Positions 7,748 to 15,817 of a stretch of 64,000 nt of DNA are shown here, in pieces. This DNA is from Symbiodinium natans (Eukaryota > Sar > Dinophyceae > Suessiales > Symbiodiniaceae). The position numbers and the translations under genes were made by a program. Positions within the stretch are counted from its first letter, which is position 1, and every line of letters begins with the position of its first letter. Under the pieces are notes generated by a model. It did no database searches and was not told the DNA's origin. It saw nothing but the letters and a program-made list of their open reading frames with translations. The DNA is taken from contig CAJNDS010002169.1 in assembly GCA_905221605.1 (NCBI GenBank), positions 291,967 to 355,966 on the forward strand. The letters are read 5' to 3'.

Positions 7748-7784
7748 TATATAATTAAAATACAAAACTTTCTATATAAATATA
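7748..7784. promoter_or_regulatory. Divergent promoter between small gene and ATPase
   Basis: These 37 bases separate the leftward ATG at 7747 from the rightward ATG at 7785. They hold TATATAAT-type sequence for the left gene and TCTATATAAATATA directly before the ATPase start. Confidence 0.5.
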
Positions 7785-8576
7785 ATGACTAATAACATCC
7801 CGATTGTCAAACCTATAGACATTCCTGAATACACATACAAAAACTCAAAATATGATATGATGCCGGTGCTTCCGTTTAGAGGTATATTAGTTGCTTCTTC
7901 AACTGGCGGTAAAACGGTATTGATACAAAACCTCATATTGAATATTTATAGAGGTTCGTTTGAAAGAATATTTATATTTAGTCCTAGCGTTCATGTTGAT
8001 GATACATTTAGACCTGTTAAAAAATACATAAGTGAAGTAATGAATGTTGATACTGAGAAAGAAAAGGTATTTTATGAAAACTACGACCCAGCGGATTTAC
8101 AAAAGATAATTGACACTCAACATAAAGTAATAGAGTATCAGAAAAAGAACAAACAAAAAGACTTACATTCAATATTGATAGTGATAGACGACCACGCTGA
8201 CGACCCTAAAACCGTAAGATATAGTAATATATTACATGGTCTTTTTACAAGAGGCAGACATAATGCCATTAGTGTTATAGTTTCTACACAAAAATATAAT
8301 GTTTTAGCACCCATTATAAGATTGAATGCATCAGCATTATTTATATTCCGCCTGAAAAATATGAATGAAGTAAATGCGTTTATTGAAGAAAATAGCGCCT
8401 TGGTTGATAAAGACGAATTGTATGAAATGTATAGAATTGCTGTTAATGATGCTCCTTATTCTTTTTTATACATAAATACAAATGCAAAAGATGTTAATAA
8501 GATGTTCTATATTCGCTTTGAGAAATTGCTAAAAATAGAACATTCATTAGACGAACAATACTTAAAGGAACGATGA
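7785..8576 (+). CDS. FtsK/HerA-family genome packaging ATPase (A32-like)
   Basis: A 263-residue P-loop ATPase. Walker A is ASSTGGKT (residues 37-44), Walker B is ILIVIDDHADD with Asp135/Asp136, and LFTRGRHNAISVIVSTQKY (153-171) matches the sensor and arginine-rich region of viral A32-type packaging ATPases. Length and motif spacing fit the compact ATPases of PLVs and virophages. It would pump the linear genome into the preformed capsid. It is the first gene of a rightward pair; the GIY-YIG gene starts 14 bases after its stop. TATA-rich sequence directly precedes the ATG. Confidence 0.92.
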   Translation: MTNNIPIVKPIDIPEYTYKNSKYDMMPVLPFRGILVASSTGGKTVLIQNLILNIYRGSFERIFIFSPSVHVDDTFRPVKKYISEVMNVDTEKEKVFYENYDPADLQKIIDTQHKVIEYQKKNKQKDLHSILIVIDDHADDPKTVRYSNILHGLFTRGRHNAISVIVSTQKYNVLAPIIRLNASALFIFRLKNMNEVNAFIEENSALVDKDELYEMYRIAVNDAPYSFLYINTNAKDVNKMFYIRFEKLLKIEHSLDEQYLKER

Positions 8577-8590
8577 CATTATAAGATATA

Positions 8591-9232
8591 ATGCCACGAT
8601 GTAAAATAGACTATTCAAACACTCATTTCTATAAAATTGTATGCAAGGACTATAATATTTACGATATATATGTAGGACACACCACAGATTTTACAACAAG
8701 AAAGAATTGTCATAAACGAGTTTGTAGTAATCCTAATAGCAAAAATTATAACTTACCATTATACAAATTCATAAGGGATAATCAGGGGTGGGACAATTTT
8801 GATATGATATTAATTGAGACACAGTGCTTAAATAGTTCATTAGAAGCAACAAAGAGGGAAAGGGAACTTATTGAAGAGTTAAAACCGAGTCTGAATAGGT
8901 TAATTCCATTTAGAACAGATACAGAGAAAAAGGAAATAAAAGAAAAGTGGGTTGAGGAAAACAAAGATAGAATACAAGAGTATAAGCACAACTGGCACTA
9001 TGAAAACCGAGAAAGAATACACAATGAGAAAAAGGTCAAATATCAACAAAACCGTGAAGAAATAAACGCCAGAAACAAAAAATACTACCAAGATAATATT
9101 GAGGAAAGACGGGAAACACGAAATAGAAAATGCAACTGTGAATGTGGTGATATATACACATATGCAAACAAACGAAGACATGAAAGAAGCAACAAACACC
9201 AAGAATATTTTAAGTCGTTAGAGCAAGATTAA
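8591..9232 (+). CDS. GIY-YIG endonuclease with charged repeats and a C-terminal zinc finger
   Basis: This 213-residue protein starts with a GIY-YIG nuclease domain: FYKIVCKD and IYDIYVGHT (residues 13-31), Arg37, the acidic helix RERELIEELKPSLN (about 89-102). Residues 115-175 are a charged helix with a repeating pattern (YENRERIHNEKK, YQQNREEINARNKK, YYQDNIEERRE). The C-terminus carries CNCECG followed by HERSNKHQE, a C2H2-like finger shared with three other proteins of this element. Such nucleases in viruses act in homing, repair or recombination. It follows the packaging ATPase closely and ends in a hairpin shared with the convergent gene. Confidence 0.88.
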   Translation: MPRCKIDYSNTHFYKIVCKDYNIYDIYVGHTTDFTTRKNCHKRVCSNPNSKNYNLPLYKFIRDNQGWDNFDMILIETQCLNSSLEATKRERELIEELKPSLNRLIPFRTDTEKKEIKEKWVEENKDRIQEYKHNWHYENRERIHNEKKVKYQQNREEINARNKKYYQDNIEERRETRNRKCNCECGDIYTYANKRRHERSNKHQEYFKSLEQD

Positions 9233-9259
9233 TTAATATTATATTAATTATAATATTAA
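9233..9259. terminator. Hairpin between convergent genes
   Basis: Arms TTAATATTATA (9233-9243) and TATAATATTAA (9249-9259) are perfect with a 5-nt loop. The hairpin starts at the base after the endonuclease stop and ends five bases before the stop of the leftward gene at 9264, so it could serve both transcripts. Confidence 0.65.
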
Positions 9260-9263
9260 CTAT

Positions 9264-9473
9264 TCAAAACAAACTGAACGAGCAACAATTAAAAGGAAGA
9301 CATTTTCCAGAATTGCCACATTTGCGTTTGTTTTTCATCTGTTCTATTTCATCTTCTAATTTTTGCACTTTATCTGTTAAATCTTGCATTGTGTTAAATA
9401 TTATCAATTCCGATTTTATCTTTTGTAGTTGTTCGTCTAATTTCTTCTCAATTGTCTCATCAAGATTAGGCAT
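9264..9473 (-). CDS. Small coiled-coil hypothetical protein
   Basis: A 69-residue protein. Residues 4-48 (IEKKLDEQLQKIKSEL, then DKVQKLEDEIEQMKNKR) have the heptad pattern of a coiled coil. The C-terminus is Cys-rich and hydrophobic (GKCLPFNCCSFSLF). It begins after ATTATTATAATG-like sequence on the minus strand and leads the leftward virion block. A small virion or assembly protein is possible. Confidence 0.6.
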   Translation of the reverse strand: MPNLDETIEKKLDEQLQKIKSELIIFNTMQDLTDKVQKLEDEIEQMKNKRKCGNSGKCLPFNCCSFSLF

Positions 9474-9499
9474 TATATTATTATTTTAGAATTTATTTA

Positions 9500-9718
9500 T
9501 TATGCTTTTGGTTTCGCCTTTGCCTTTGGCGAGGTGTCGCCTTTTAACTTTCTATTTTGTTTTTTATAAACATTGTCCCAAAATTTCGGACTAGCATTAT
9601 AACGTGCTTCTACTAACTTTTGGTGTTCTTTCGTGTTGATATGTTTCATATTCTCCTTTTCTGTTTCGTCTGTTGGTCTCTTTAATCCACATTTACACAT
9701 ATAATATTTTCTTGTCAT
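9500..9718 (-). CDS. C2H2-like zinc-finger protein with histone H1-like tail
   Basis: A 72-residue protein. YMCKCG and KHINTKEHQK form the same C-x-C...H-x5-H finger found in three other proteins here. The C-terminus KGDTSPKAKAKPKA is a basic SPKAK tail nearly identical to the tail of the adjacent fibre protein, down to the DNA sequence. SPKK-type tails bind the AT-rich minor groove in histone H1. The gene lies 21 bases downstream of the fibre gene, so the tail was probably copied between neighbours. A DNA-condensing virion protein is a reasonable guess. Confidence 0.65.
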   Translation of the reverse strand: MTRKYYMCKCGLKRPTDETEKENMKHINTKEHQKLVEARYNASPKFWDNVYKKQNRKLKGDTSPKAKAKPKA

Positions 9719-9739
9719 ATATTAATATTTAGATAATAA

Positions 9740-12274
9740 TTAATCTTTACTTTTTGCTTTTGGTTTTGTCTTTGCCTTTGGCGAGTCCTCGCCCTTCAAC
9801 TTTTTAACCTCCTTCTTCAAATCTTCTACTTCTTTCATTAATTCTTGCACACAACCCCACAGCACCACTGCTGTTTTATTATATGCCAATAACTTCATAC
9901 CATCGTTATTGTAATATATGATGTTGTCCCATTCCTTTGGCATTTTAGCATCTTTTAAGTCGTCTGCTATGAACCCAATATGACTTTTTTTGCTTTCATC
10001 ATTAGTAAAATTATATGTCTTAGGTTTAATATATTTAACTGCTTTATAACACTCCTTAATATTTACTTCTTTAACATTCTCCTTTAATTTAGAGTCTGAT
10101 GTTTCAGTCAAAGCAACACAGGTTAAATTTCCTCCAATATCTGCGTTATTAGTTGTTGTAAAGAAACCATAAACATCAACGCCTGTATTTGTGGCATCTA
10201 ATCTGGATAAATTATTATTACTTAATCTAATAAATCCATCTGTGTCGGGATTATTTATTAATACTCTTTGTTGTCCCGAAACATCAGTATTTGTAATTTC
10301 TAGTTGTCCGACTAATGTAACTTGACCATCTGTTAATTGAAGTTCCGGTGTGCTGCCTATCGTTCCGATGATAAAGTTAATTGCTCTGTCGGTGTCTCCG
10401 TTTCTTATATCTAAATCATAGTCGCTTCCGTTTAATGTTTCCTTTATTCCCGACGAGTGTTGAAAGTTCAAATCGCCCCACACGTTCATTCCTGCTTCTG
10501 CCGTTACTAATCCTAAACTATTGAATGTTTGATTATTTGTGACCGCTCTGTTAATTGTAATTCCGTTAGTGTCGTTTAATTGTAATGCTATTGTTCCTGT
10601 TGTCGGGTCAGTTGTTCTATCGCTTTGAAGACTAAAATTAATTTCTTCTGTTGATATTACATTTAAACTATTATTAATGTCCGCTCGTTGAAATATTCTT
10701 CCGTTAGTGCTTAATAATTGTTGTCCTAAAAATGTTGCATCGTTTTCGACTCTCGTTTCATTAAAATTACTCGTTCCCCCAACCGTTAAATGATATGAGG
10801 CATTGTATTGTCTACCTATTCCTACTGTTGCTGTTGTTTGACTTCCTATTCTTAATCTATAGTCTCCGCCTGTGTCGTGCAATATCATTTCTGTCCCGTT
10901 TGCTGGATTGCTCGGGTTCATGCATCTAAAATTCCTGTTTTTAAATTCAAACACCCCTTGTGTGTCTCTAACTCTTAAATTATAATTACTGTCTCCACTA
11001 TTTCTAAACATATCTACGCCGGTTGTTGGTAATTGAATATCTCCTGTTATATTTGTTAAATCTAAGTTTCCTATAATTTCTAAATCGTTTGCCACTCGCG
11101 CTTGATTAAAATTACTTACTCCGCCAACATTTAAAAAATACGATGAGTTGTATTGAACTCCTATGCCGACTTGTGCTGTTGTCTGACTTCCTATTCTTAA
11201 ACGGTAATCGTTTCCTGTGTCGTGCAATATCATCTCTGTTCCGTTTGCTGGATTGCTCGGGTTCATGCATCTTAAATTTCTGTTCCGAAACTCCCACACA
11301 CCCTGTGTATCTCTAACGCGCAGTGTATAATTAGCATCGCCTGAATTTCTAATAATATCACTGCCTGTTGTAGGAACTGTAATATCTCCTAATGTTAAAT
11401 TTTGTATTTTGACACTGTCCGACGGGTTTAAATCCAATGCTGTTAAACTGTCATCGCTTGTAGCATTCGCAATAATTTTATTTCCTTGAATCGTTATGTA
11501 GTTTGTGGCATTTTTAAATACACTTACTACTTTATCTCCTCCTCCTGTTTGATTACTAAATAATAATCCTGTAGTTGGCGCTATATTTATCGTCTCGTTG
11601 TTTAATGTTAATCCGCTATGAATAATAGTAGGGGCAGAACAATCGATAACAGGGTTGGTGCTGAATCTATTTGTAAAATCACTAACCGGAACTCTTAAAG
11701 CAAGTAAATTATCAATTTCCGTATCAGTGTATCCGCCGCCAGCACCAACTAATCCATCAACCTCGGTTTTAGTGTAAATATTTGTATTGATATAAGTTTG
11801 ACTATAATACAACGTGTTTGACACTGCTGATGTATAATAATTTCCTAACGTTGTGTCTATCTCTGTCTTGGTATAATGGTTGGTTGATAATGTAGTGGGT
11901 GATACAAAGTTAGAGTTTAACTGTGTTGTTGTTTGATAGTCCGTATTTAGTAAATGAGTTAATGAACTGATGTTTTGAAAGTTTTGTAGTTGTTTAGTAT
12001 CTAAAACAGAAATATTTGCTACATTTGTTGCTATGTTCGTTGTGTTTGTATCTATTAACGATATATGACTCGTTAATGTATTGTTGTATGCTATATCTTT
12101 TGAAATTAACGGTGCGATGCTGTCATCTATATCTTGCTGTGTTATTAATCCTCCTGTGACAGTATTTAAATCATCTTGAGTAACGTATAAATCGTCTATT
12201 TCACTGACGCCTGTTGAGAAAATTTTATATATTTCGTTGGCATAAACCGTGTTCAAGTTGTTGATTGTAACCAT
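9740..12274 (-). CDS. Trimeric fibre/spike protein with C-terminal peptidase S74 chaperone domain
   Basis: The product is 844 residues. Residues 1-200 contain fibre-type repeats (YTKTEIDTTLGNYYT, YTKTEVDG, YTDTEIDNLL) common in tail and receptor fibres. Two tandem copies of about 105 residues follow (NSGD..YNLRVRDTQG, CMNPSNPANGTEM, YRLRIGSQTT). The C-terminal 110 residues (TSDSKLKENVKEV, HIGFIADDL, VQELMKEVEDL) are an intramolecular chaperone of peptidase S74 type: it trimerises the fibre and normally cuts itself off near the Ser in SDSKLK. A basic SPKAK tail ends the protein. It probably recognises the host cell. The start ATG lies inside a hairpin that ends the upstream major capsid gene. 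Confidence 0.88.
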   Translation of the reverse strand: MVTINNLNTVYANEIYKIFSTGVSEIDDLYVTQDDLNTVTGGLITQQDIDDSIAPLISKDIAYNNTLTSHISLIDTNTTNIATNVANISVLDTKQLQNFQNISSLTHLLNTDYQTTTQLNSNFVSPTTLSTNHYTKTEIDTTLGNYYTSAVSNTLYYSQTYINTNIYTKTEVDGLVGAGGGYTDTEIDNLLALRVPVSDFTNRFSTNPVIDCSAPTIIHSGLTLNNETINIAPTTGLLFSNQTGGGDKVVSVFKNATNYITIQGNKIIANATSDDSLTALDLNPSDSVKIQNLTLGDITVPTTGSDIIRNSGDANYTLRVRDTQGVWEFRNRNLRCMNPSNPANGTEMILHDTGNDYRLRIGSQTTAQVGIGVQYNSSYFLNVGGVSNFNQARVANDLEIIGNLDLTNITGDIQLPTTGVDMFRNSGDSNYNLRVRDTQGVFEFKNRNFRCMNPSNPANGTEMILHDTGGDYRLRIGSQTTATVGIGRQYNASYHLTVGGTSNFNETRVENDATFLGQQLLSTNGRIFQRADINNSLNVISTEEINFSLQSDRTTDPTTGTIALQLNDTNGITINRAVTNNQTFNSLGLVTAEAGMNVWGDLNFQHSSGIKETLNGSDYDLDIRNGDTDRAINFIIGTIGSTPELQLTDGQVTLVGQLEITNTDVSGQQRVLINNPDTDGFIRLSNNNLSRLDATNTGVDVYGFFTTTNNADIGGNLTCVALTETSDSKLKENVKEVNIKECYKAVKYIKPKTYNFTNDESKKSHIGFIADDLKDAKMPKEWDNIIYYNNDGMKLLAYNKTAVVLWGCVQELMKEVEDLKKEVKKLKGEDSPKAKTKPKAKSKD
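10735..11389 (-). repeat. Tandem duplication inside the fibre gene
   Basis: Two units of about 310 bases (roughly 11389-11076 and 11045-10735) encode the same run of sheet-like sequence, sharing CMNPSNPANGTEM and YRLRIGSQTT. The DNA is also closely similar, which suggests a recent in-frame duplication lengthening the fibre shaft. Confidence 0.75.
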
Positions 12275-12310
12275 TATTAAATTAAGTAGATTATATTTAA
12301 TTTAATAATG
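12272..12310 (-). terminator. 14-bp hairpin after the capsid gene, overlapping the fibre start codon
   Basis: Arms CATTATTAAATTAA (12272-12285) and TTAATTTAATAATG (12297-12310) are perfect with an 11-nt loop. It lies 10 bases beyond the capsid stop at 12320. Its left arm contains the start codon of the fibre gene (12274-12272), so the capsid transcript end and the fibre start are interlocked. Confidence 0.65.
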
Positions 12311-12319
12311 TTTTATTTC

Positions 12320-13786
12320 TTAATCCAAAACCGTTGAGGCGCTTTCAGAAAGCTCAAAAACATGTTCTGAAACAAGCGTCACATAAACTTGCTCAATTCC
12401 TAATGCAAATGTGTTGGTCGCCCCTTTCAATTTAAATGTTAGTAGCGAGCCCATTTTAGTATTCGAGCCGGTAAAATTCATATCGGGTTGCTTATCGAAA
12501 TTTATTCCTCCGATAAACTTGTCGTTAGCATATCGGTAAATGTCAATCGAGAAACCATCATAAAACGGAGACATAACATTAACAGCACGACGTAGGAAAT
12601 ACATTGCTTCTGCTATACTTTCTATCGCTTGTTCCGGGAACTTTTTATTAGCAATCTGAACATAATATGAAATTTGTTTAGTGCTGTCAATTACACCTTC
12701 TAAATTATCAATTGTAGCAGACATAGGATGATAAAACCAAGTCCATTTTTTCTTTGCAAAATTTCCGGCGGTATTGTTATTATCAATCGCCGAATTACTA
12801 AGAGTAAAGAACATTTGAGATAATCGCGTCGAAGACTTAACAATGTTCATGTTGATTTCGGTATTTCCTGCCGCGAAAGATTGTGAAAAACTGTGATAGG
12901 CAGGATAAACCATTCTAAGACGACCCCCTTTCAATAAATGCGAAACCACGTTGTTATTCACGGAATTGTCGACTGTGATTAATTCGCAACGAAGGATACA
13001 ATTTTGAATTGCCCATGAAGTTGTAGTGTTTCTTGTGGTAAAGTATAAACCATTGACATCGTCTTCCGCCTGACTTCCTGCTACCGGCGTTGCCGGTCTG
13101 ATGACTGGTTCTTGTGCGTCCGAACAAATTTCGAAAATAAATTCTAACGGGCAATATCGAATAGGTGGATAATACCCAGATTGAACGAACCCGCAACAAG
13201 GTTTGTGCCCCATCCGCACGAATTTACCTTGCTCAATTCCTGTTGTGTTTGCTCTTGTAAGTTTTGGTAAAACGATTCCTCTATCATTTCTACCAGTAGT
13301 AGCGGTGGCATCATGTCCTTCAATTGCAAATGCATAGAGTCTATTAATCCTGCTGTCGTATCGTGTTAAGCAACCTTCCTGAATGTCGTCTAAATTTCTT
13401 ACCTCTTCGCTTTTAAAAGATTTCATTTCTTCGCATACCAAATTGTAATTGTCGATATCGTTCATTTGTTGTCCTGCCGCGTTGCATCTATAACGGGTAA
13501 AGAAGGCGTGACTTTCACCTAAGGGTCGTAAATATTCTCCTGCTGTGGTTGATGTATTAACGACGTCAAAAAATAAGCAAATGCTGGACATATCGATGTA
13601 ATTATTGTCTTCTCCTGTAATAACAAATTTAATATATTTGTTTCCATTATTGGAACTGAAAATGTTTCCAGATACACTGGGAAAATGGACTTGCTTACGG
13701 TCGGTGATATACGCGGCGCTTTCTGGAAGTCCGAACTGTAAGGAATTTATCATATTATCCTGTGTTTCAGCAATGACTAAATCCAT
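12320..13786 (-). CDS. Probable double jelly-roll major capsid protein
   Basis: A 488-residue, sheet-rich protein with few charged runs and a hydrophobic-polar alternation typical of viral capsids. It starts MDLVIAETQDNMINSLQFGL and contains NKYIKFVITGEDNNYIDMSS and TWFYHPMSATIDNLEGVID. Length, position in the virion block and general look match the major capsid proteins of PgVV-type Polinton-like viruses, which form pseudo-hexameric double jelly-roll trimers. This rests on my recollection of the family; structure prediction would settle it. A TATATATTAT stretch overlapping the stop of the upstream gene lies 4-14 bases before its ATG, and a hairpin closes the gene. Confidence 0.8.
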   Translation of the reverse strand: MDLVIAETQDNMINSLQFGLPESAAYITDRKQVHFPSVSGNIFSSNNGNKYIKFVITGEDNNYIDMSSICLFFDVVNTSTTAGEYLRPLGESHAFFTRYRCNAAGQQMNDIDNYNLVCEEMKSFKSEEVRNLDDIQEGCLTRYDSRINRLYAFAIEGHDATATTGRNDRGIVLPKLTRANTTGIEQGKFVRMGHKPCCGFVQSGYYPPIRYCPLEFIFEICSDAQEPVIRPATPVAGSQAEDDVNGLYFTTRNTTTSWAIQNCILRCELITVDNSVNNNVVSHLLKGGRLRMVYPAYHSFSQSFAAGNTEINMNIVKSSTRLSQMFFTLSNSAIDNNNTAGNFAKKKWTWFYHPMSATIDNLEGVIDSTKQISYYVQIANKKFPEQAIESIAEAMYFLRRAVNVMSPFYDGFSIDIYRYANDKFIGGINFDKQPDMNFTGSNTKMGSLLTFKLKGATNTFALGIEQVYVTLVSEHVFELSESASTVLD

Positions 13787-13796
13787 AACTTATATA

Positions 13797-14039
13797 TTAT
13801 TTATTAGATTTTTTATTAATATTATTCTTTTTATGAGGATTTAAATTGTTAATATTTTTTGAAATTTGTTTTTCCAACTGTGGTTGTGGCACTGCCGTTG
13901 TTTCGGTTTCTACGATTCCACGAATCATTTCATAAGATGAATTGTTTATACTCTTCGTAATTTTGTTTTTGAATTGGACGTTCTCAGGCAATTTTCCTAT
14001 CCTCGTTTGTTCTTTTGGTTTCCTGACCTTGTTAAGCAT
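13797..14039 (-). CDS. Small basic hypothetical protein
   Basis: An 80-residue, Lys- and Asn-rich protein (MLNKVRKPKEQTRIGKLP at the start, NNLNPHKKNNINKKSNK at the end). No family recognised. It is preceded by TATAATATAATG-type sequence, lies 27 bases downstream of the lipase gene and ends 10 bases before the capsid ATG, so it belongs to the leftward virion operon-like block. The basic ends suggest a nucleic-acid-associated or disordered minor protein. Confidence 0.6.
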   Translation of the reverse strand: MLNKVRKPKEQTRIGKLPENVQFKNKITKSINNSSYEMIRGIVETETTAVPQPQLEKQISKNINNLNPHKKNNINKKSNK

Positions 14040-14066
14040 TATATTATACTTTATCTTAGAAAAACC

Positions 14067-14618
14067 CTAAACCCAACCCATTACAGGTATTCTTTCATCA
14101 ATGCCGTGCAATCTGTCGATGTCGTGATTCGATATAGGATTCAAAGTATTTGTGTCATAACTTATAGCAGCGTTGTCCAAACTACTCACGAGGTCGCCGG
14201 TCATTCTAAAACGCTTGTGTTGTTCCGTCGGTCTATCTAAACCAAATATAGGAGCAATCAAACTTACCACAGGGGCATCGTAAGTTCTCGTTTTATAATT
14301 TTTATCCTTAAATTCTTTGTTTAATTCCAAAACAACACTACCGCCCATACTGTGCCCTAATAGTGTATCCACTTGCGGATTTTCCAATAATACTTTTTTT
14401 GCCTCCTTATACCTGTCCATGTCTCTAATTCCACCGGTTTTGAGTTTTGTAAAATTTTGTTGCCAGTCTCTTGAAGAAGTCGTGCCACCCACATACATTT
14501 TATTTCCTTTAACAAAAATTTTATTATCTTTATCATATGCTAATTTAATACCCTGTGTATTTGAAATTTTGCCGTTCGCGTTCAGCATCTTATTTAATTG
14601 CGCATCTATCTTCGTCAT
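14067..14618 (-). CDS. Lipase-like alpha/beta hydrolase (class 3 type)
   Basis: A 183-residue protein. VDTLLGHSMGGSVVLEL (about residues 92-108) is a canonical GxSxG nucleophile elbow. Upstream, YVGGTSSRDWQQNF fits the usual oxyanion strand of class 3 lipases. Candidate acidic and His residues are DLVSSLDN and SNHDIDRLHG near the C-terminus, giving a Ser-Asp-His triad. It is shorter than cellular lipases, as virus forms often are. It may attack host membranes or lipids at entry or exit. The stop codon TAG falls within GGGTTTAGGGTTT, a chance match to the host telomere repeat. Confidence 0.8.
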   Translation of the reverse strand: MTKIDAQLNKMLNANGKISNTQGIKLAYDKDNKIFVKGNKMYVGGTTSSRDWQQNFTKLKTGGIRDMDRYKEAKKVLLENPQVDTLLGHSMGGSVVLELNKEFKDKNYKTRTYDAPVVSLIAPIFGLDRPTEQHKRFRMTGDLVSSLDNAAISYDTNTLNPISNHDIDRLHGIDERIPVMGWV

Positions 14619-14660
14619 TATATATAAAAAGATTATAAATATTTTTTGTCAATGATATAT
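14619..14660. promoter_or_regulatory. Divergent promoter between lipase and zinc-finger gene
   Basis: The 42 bases between ATG 14618 (left) and ATG 14661 (right) contain TTTTATATATAATG for the lipase and TGATATATATG for the rightward gene. A TATA motif within ten bases of the ATG is the commonest start context in the element's virion genes. Confidence 0.5.
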
Positions 14661-14885
14661 ATGACAGAAAAGAAACAAGAAAAGAAGGAAAAGAAACTGG
14701 CGAAAGCAGGTAAAAAAATAATGTGTGGAACTTGCGGGCAAACCTACATAGAAAAAACATTTATGGATAGATTAAGACATATAAATACCCCGTATCATCA
14801 AAAATTCGTAGAGCAAAGATACAATCAAAACCCTAAATTACACGAAAAGCGAATAGAGGCAAATAGACGAAGAATGAAAAAATGA
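14661..14885 (+). CDS. Small basic zinc-finger protein
   Basis: A 74-residue basic protein, MTEKKQEKKEKK at the start, then MCGTCG and RHINTPYHQKF, forming the C-x2-C...H-x5-H finger seen in the 9500-9718 protein, the GIY-YIG protein and the last gene. The Arg-rich end (EANRRRMKK) suggests DNA or RNA binding. An in-frame ATG at 14652 exists, but the TATATA element overlaps it, so 14661 is preferred. It is the first gene of the right-hand rightward block, 29 bases before the penton gene. Confidence 0.65.
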   Translation: MTEKKQEKKEKKLAKAGKKIMCGTCGQTYIEKTFMDRLRHINTPYHQKFVEQRYNQNPKLHEKRIEANRRRMKK

Positions 14886-14914
14886 AATATATAATATCTA
14901 ACTTATGATATAAT

Positions 14915-15784
14915 ATGAGTATCAGACCATTAACGTATAAAAAGGTTTATGTGAATTCAAAATATCGCACCTCCAACAGTCGCGGCATAAGCGACTTCCA
15001 AATAGAATTAAGAGAAACGTTTGAAATACCGGATGGCACAATTATGCAAGTCCACGAAATAGCAATACCGAACACGTGGTATTCGATAAACACAAGTAAT
15101 CAAAATTTGTATTTTCGGCATCAGATTATCGCACCAGCAACACCACAAGGCATAACGTATCGGCGAGTAGAAATACCAGTCGGCAATTACACACCGCCTG
15201 AATTAGCAAATGCGATACAGACGCAACTCAATTTTTTCTTTGATAGTGGCGGTCGGTCGAATTCCTACACTGTCGCATACAACACTATATCAAACAAGAT
15301 GACAGTATCTTCAAATTATGCGGAAGTGCTTTTTATCCCTTTAACCGATGCCGATGTCCCTGCTTTGGTAGGTTCGTTTTCTAACAGTGTCGATTTAAAT
15401 AACTTGAACTCAATAAACGAAGTGCTGAGTTTTAATGTCACGGTAGGCGATAGTTTCACCTCATCTGCTCCATGGACTACAGGATTTATTAAACTTCTCC
15501 ATCACCAAGACATTTACATATCCTGCCCCGAATTGTCGAACAATAACTTTCACAGTCCCTCGTCTTTTTCAAACGCCATTGTGAAGAAGGTTCCTGTTAA
15601 TGCTTCGTTTGCTGGTATTATAAACGACCCTTATGGAATTACAGATTACGATTACGTTAATGTCTCGCGTCGTTCAATAAGACGACTGAGTTTTAGAATA
15701 ACGGACGAAGTAGGCAACCTCATAGACTTCAACGGTGCGAATTTATCTTTTAGTCTCCTCTTTCATAATACAGATGCTACGTGA
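14915..15784 (+). CDS. Probable minor capsid (penton) protein, single jelly-roll
   Basis: A 289-residue protein. Its start (KKVYVNSKYRTS, then SDFQIELRETFEIPDGT and HEIAIPNTWYSI) is the typical opening of penton-like proteins in Polintons, virophages and PLVs, which occupy the capsid vertices. The rest is sheet-rich (DYVNVSRRSIRRLSFRITD, LIDFNGANLSFSLLFH). It stands directly opposite the capsid/lipase block, where PLVs often keep the penton gene. TATATAATATC and GATATAATATG lie before the start. The assignment rests on sequence look and context. Confidence 0.8.
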   Translation: MSIRPLTYKKVYVNSKYRTSNSRGISDFQIELRETFEIPDGTIMQVHEIAIPNTWYSINTSNQNLYFRHQIIAPATPQGITYRRVEIPVGNYTPPELANAIQTQLNFFFDSGGRSNSYTVAYNTISNKMTVSSNYAEVLFIPLTDADVPALVGSFSNSVDLNNLNSINEVLSFNVTVGDSFTSSAPWTTGFIKLLHHQDIYISCPELSNNNFHSPSSFSNAIVKKVPVNASFAGIINDPYGITDYDYVNVSRRSIRRLSFRITDEVGNLIDFNGANLSFSLLFHNTDAT

Positions 15785-15817
15785 ATTATTGTAGAAAATA
15801 TATAGAACATTATATAT

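Noticed and set aside
7189-7758. Rightward 189-codon frame
   Set aside because: It is a shadow of two leftward genes with Ser/Leu-rich noise; no family character.
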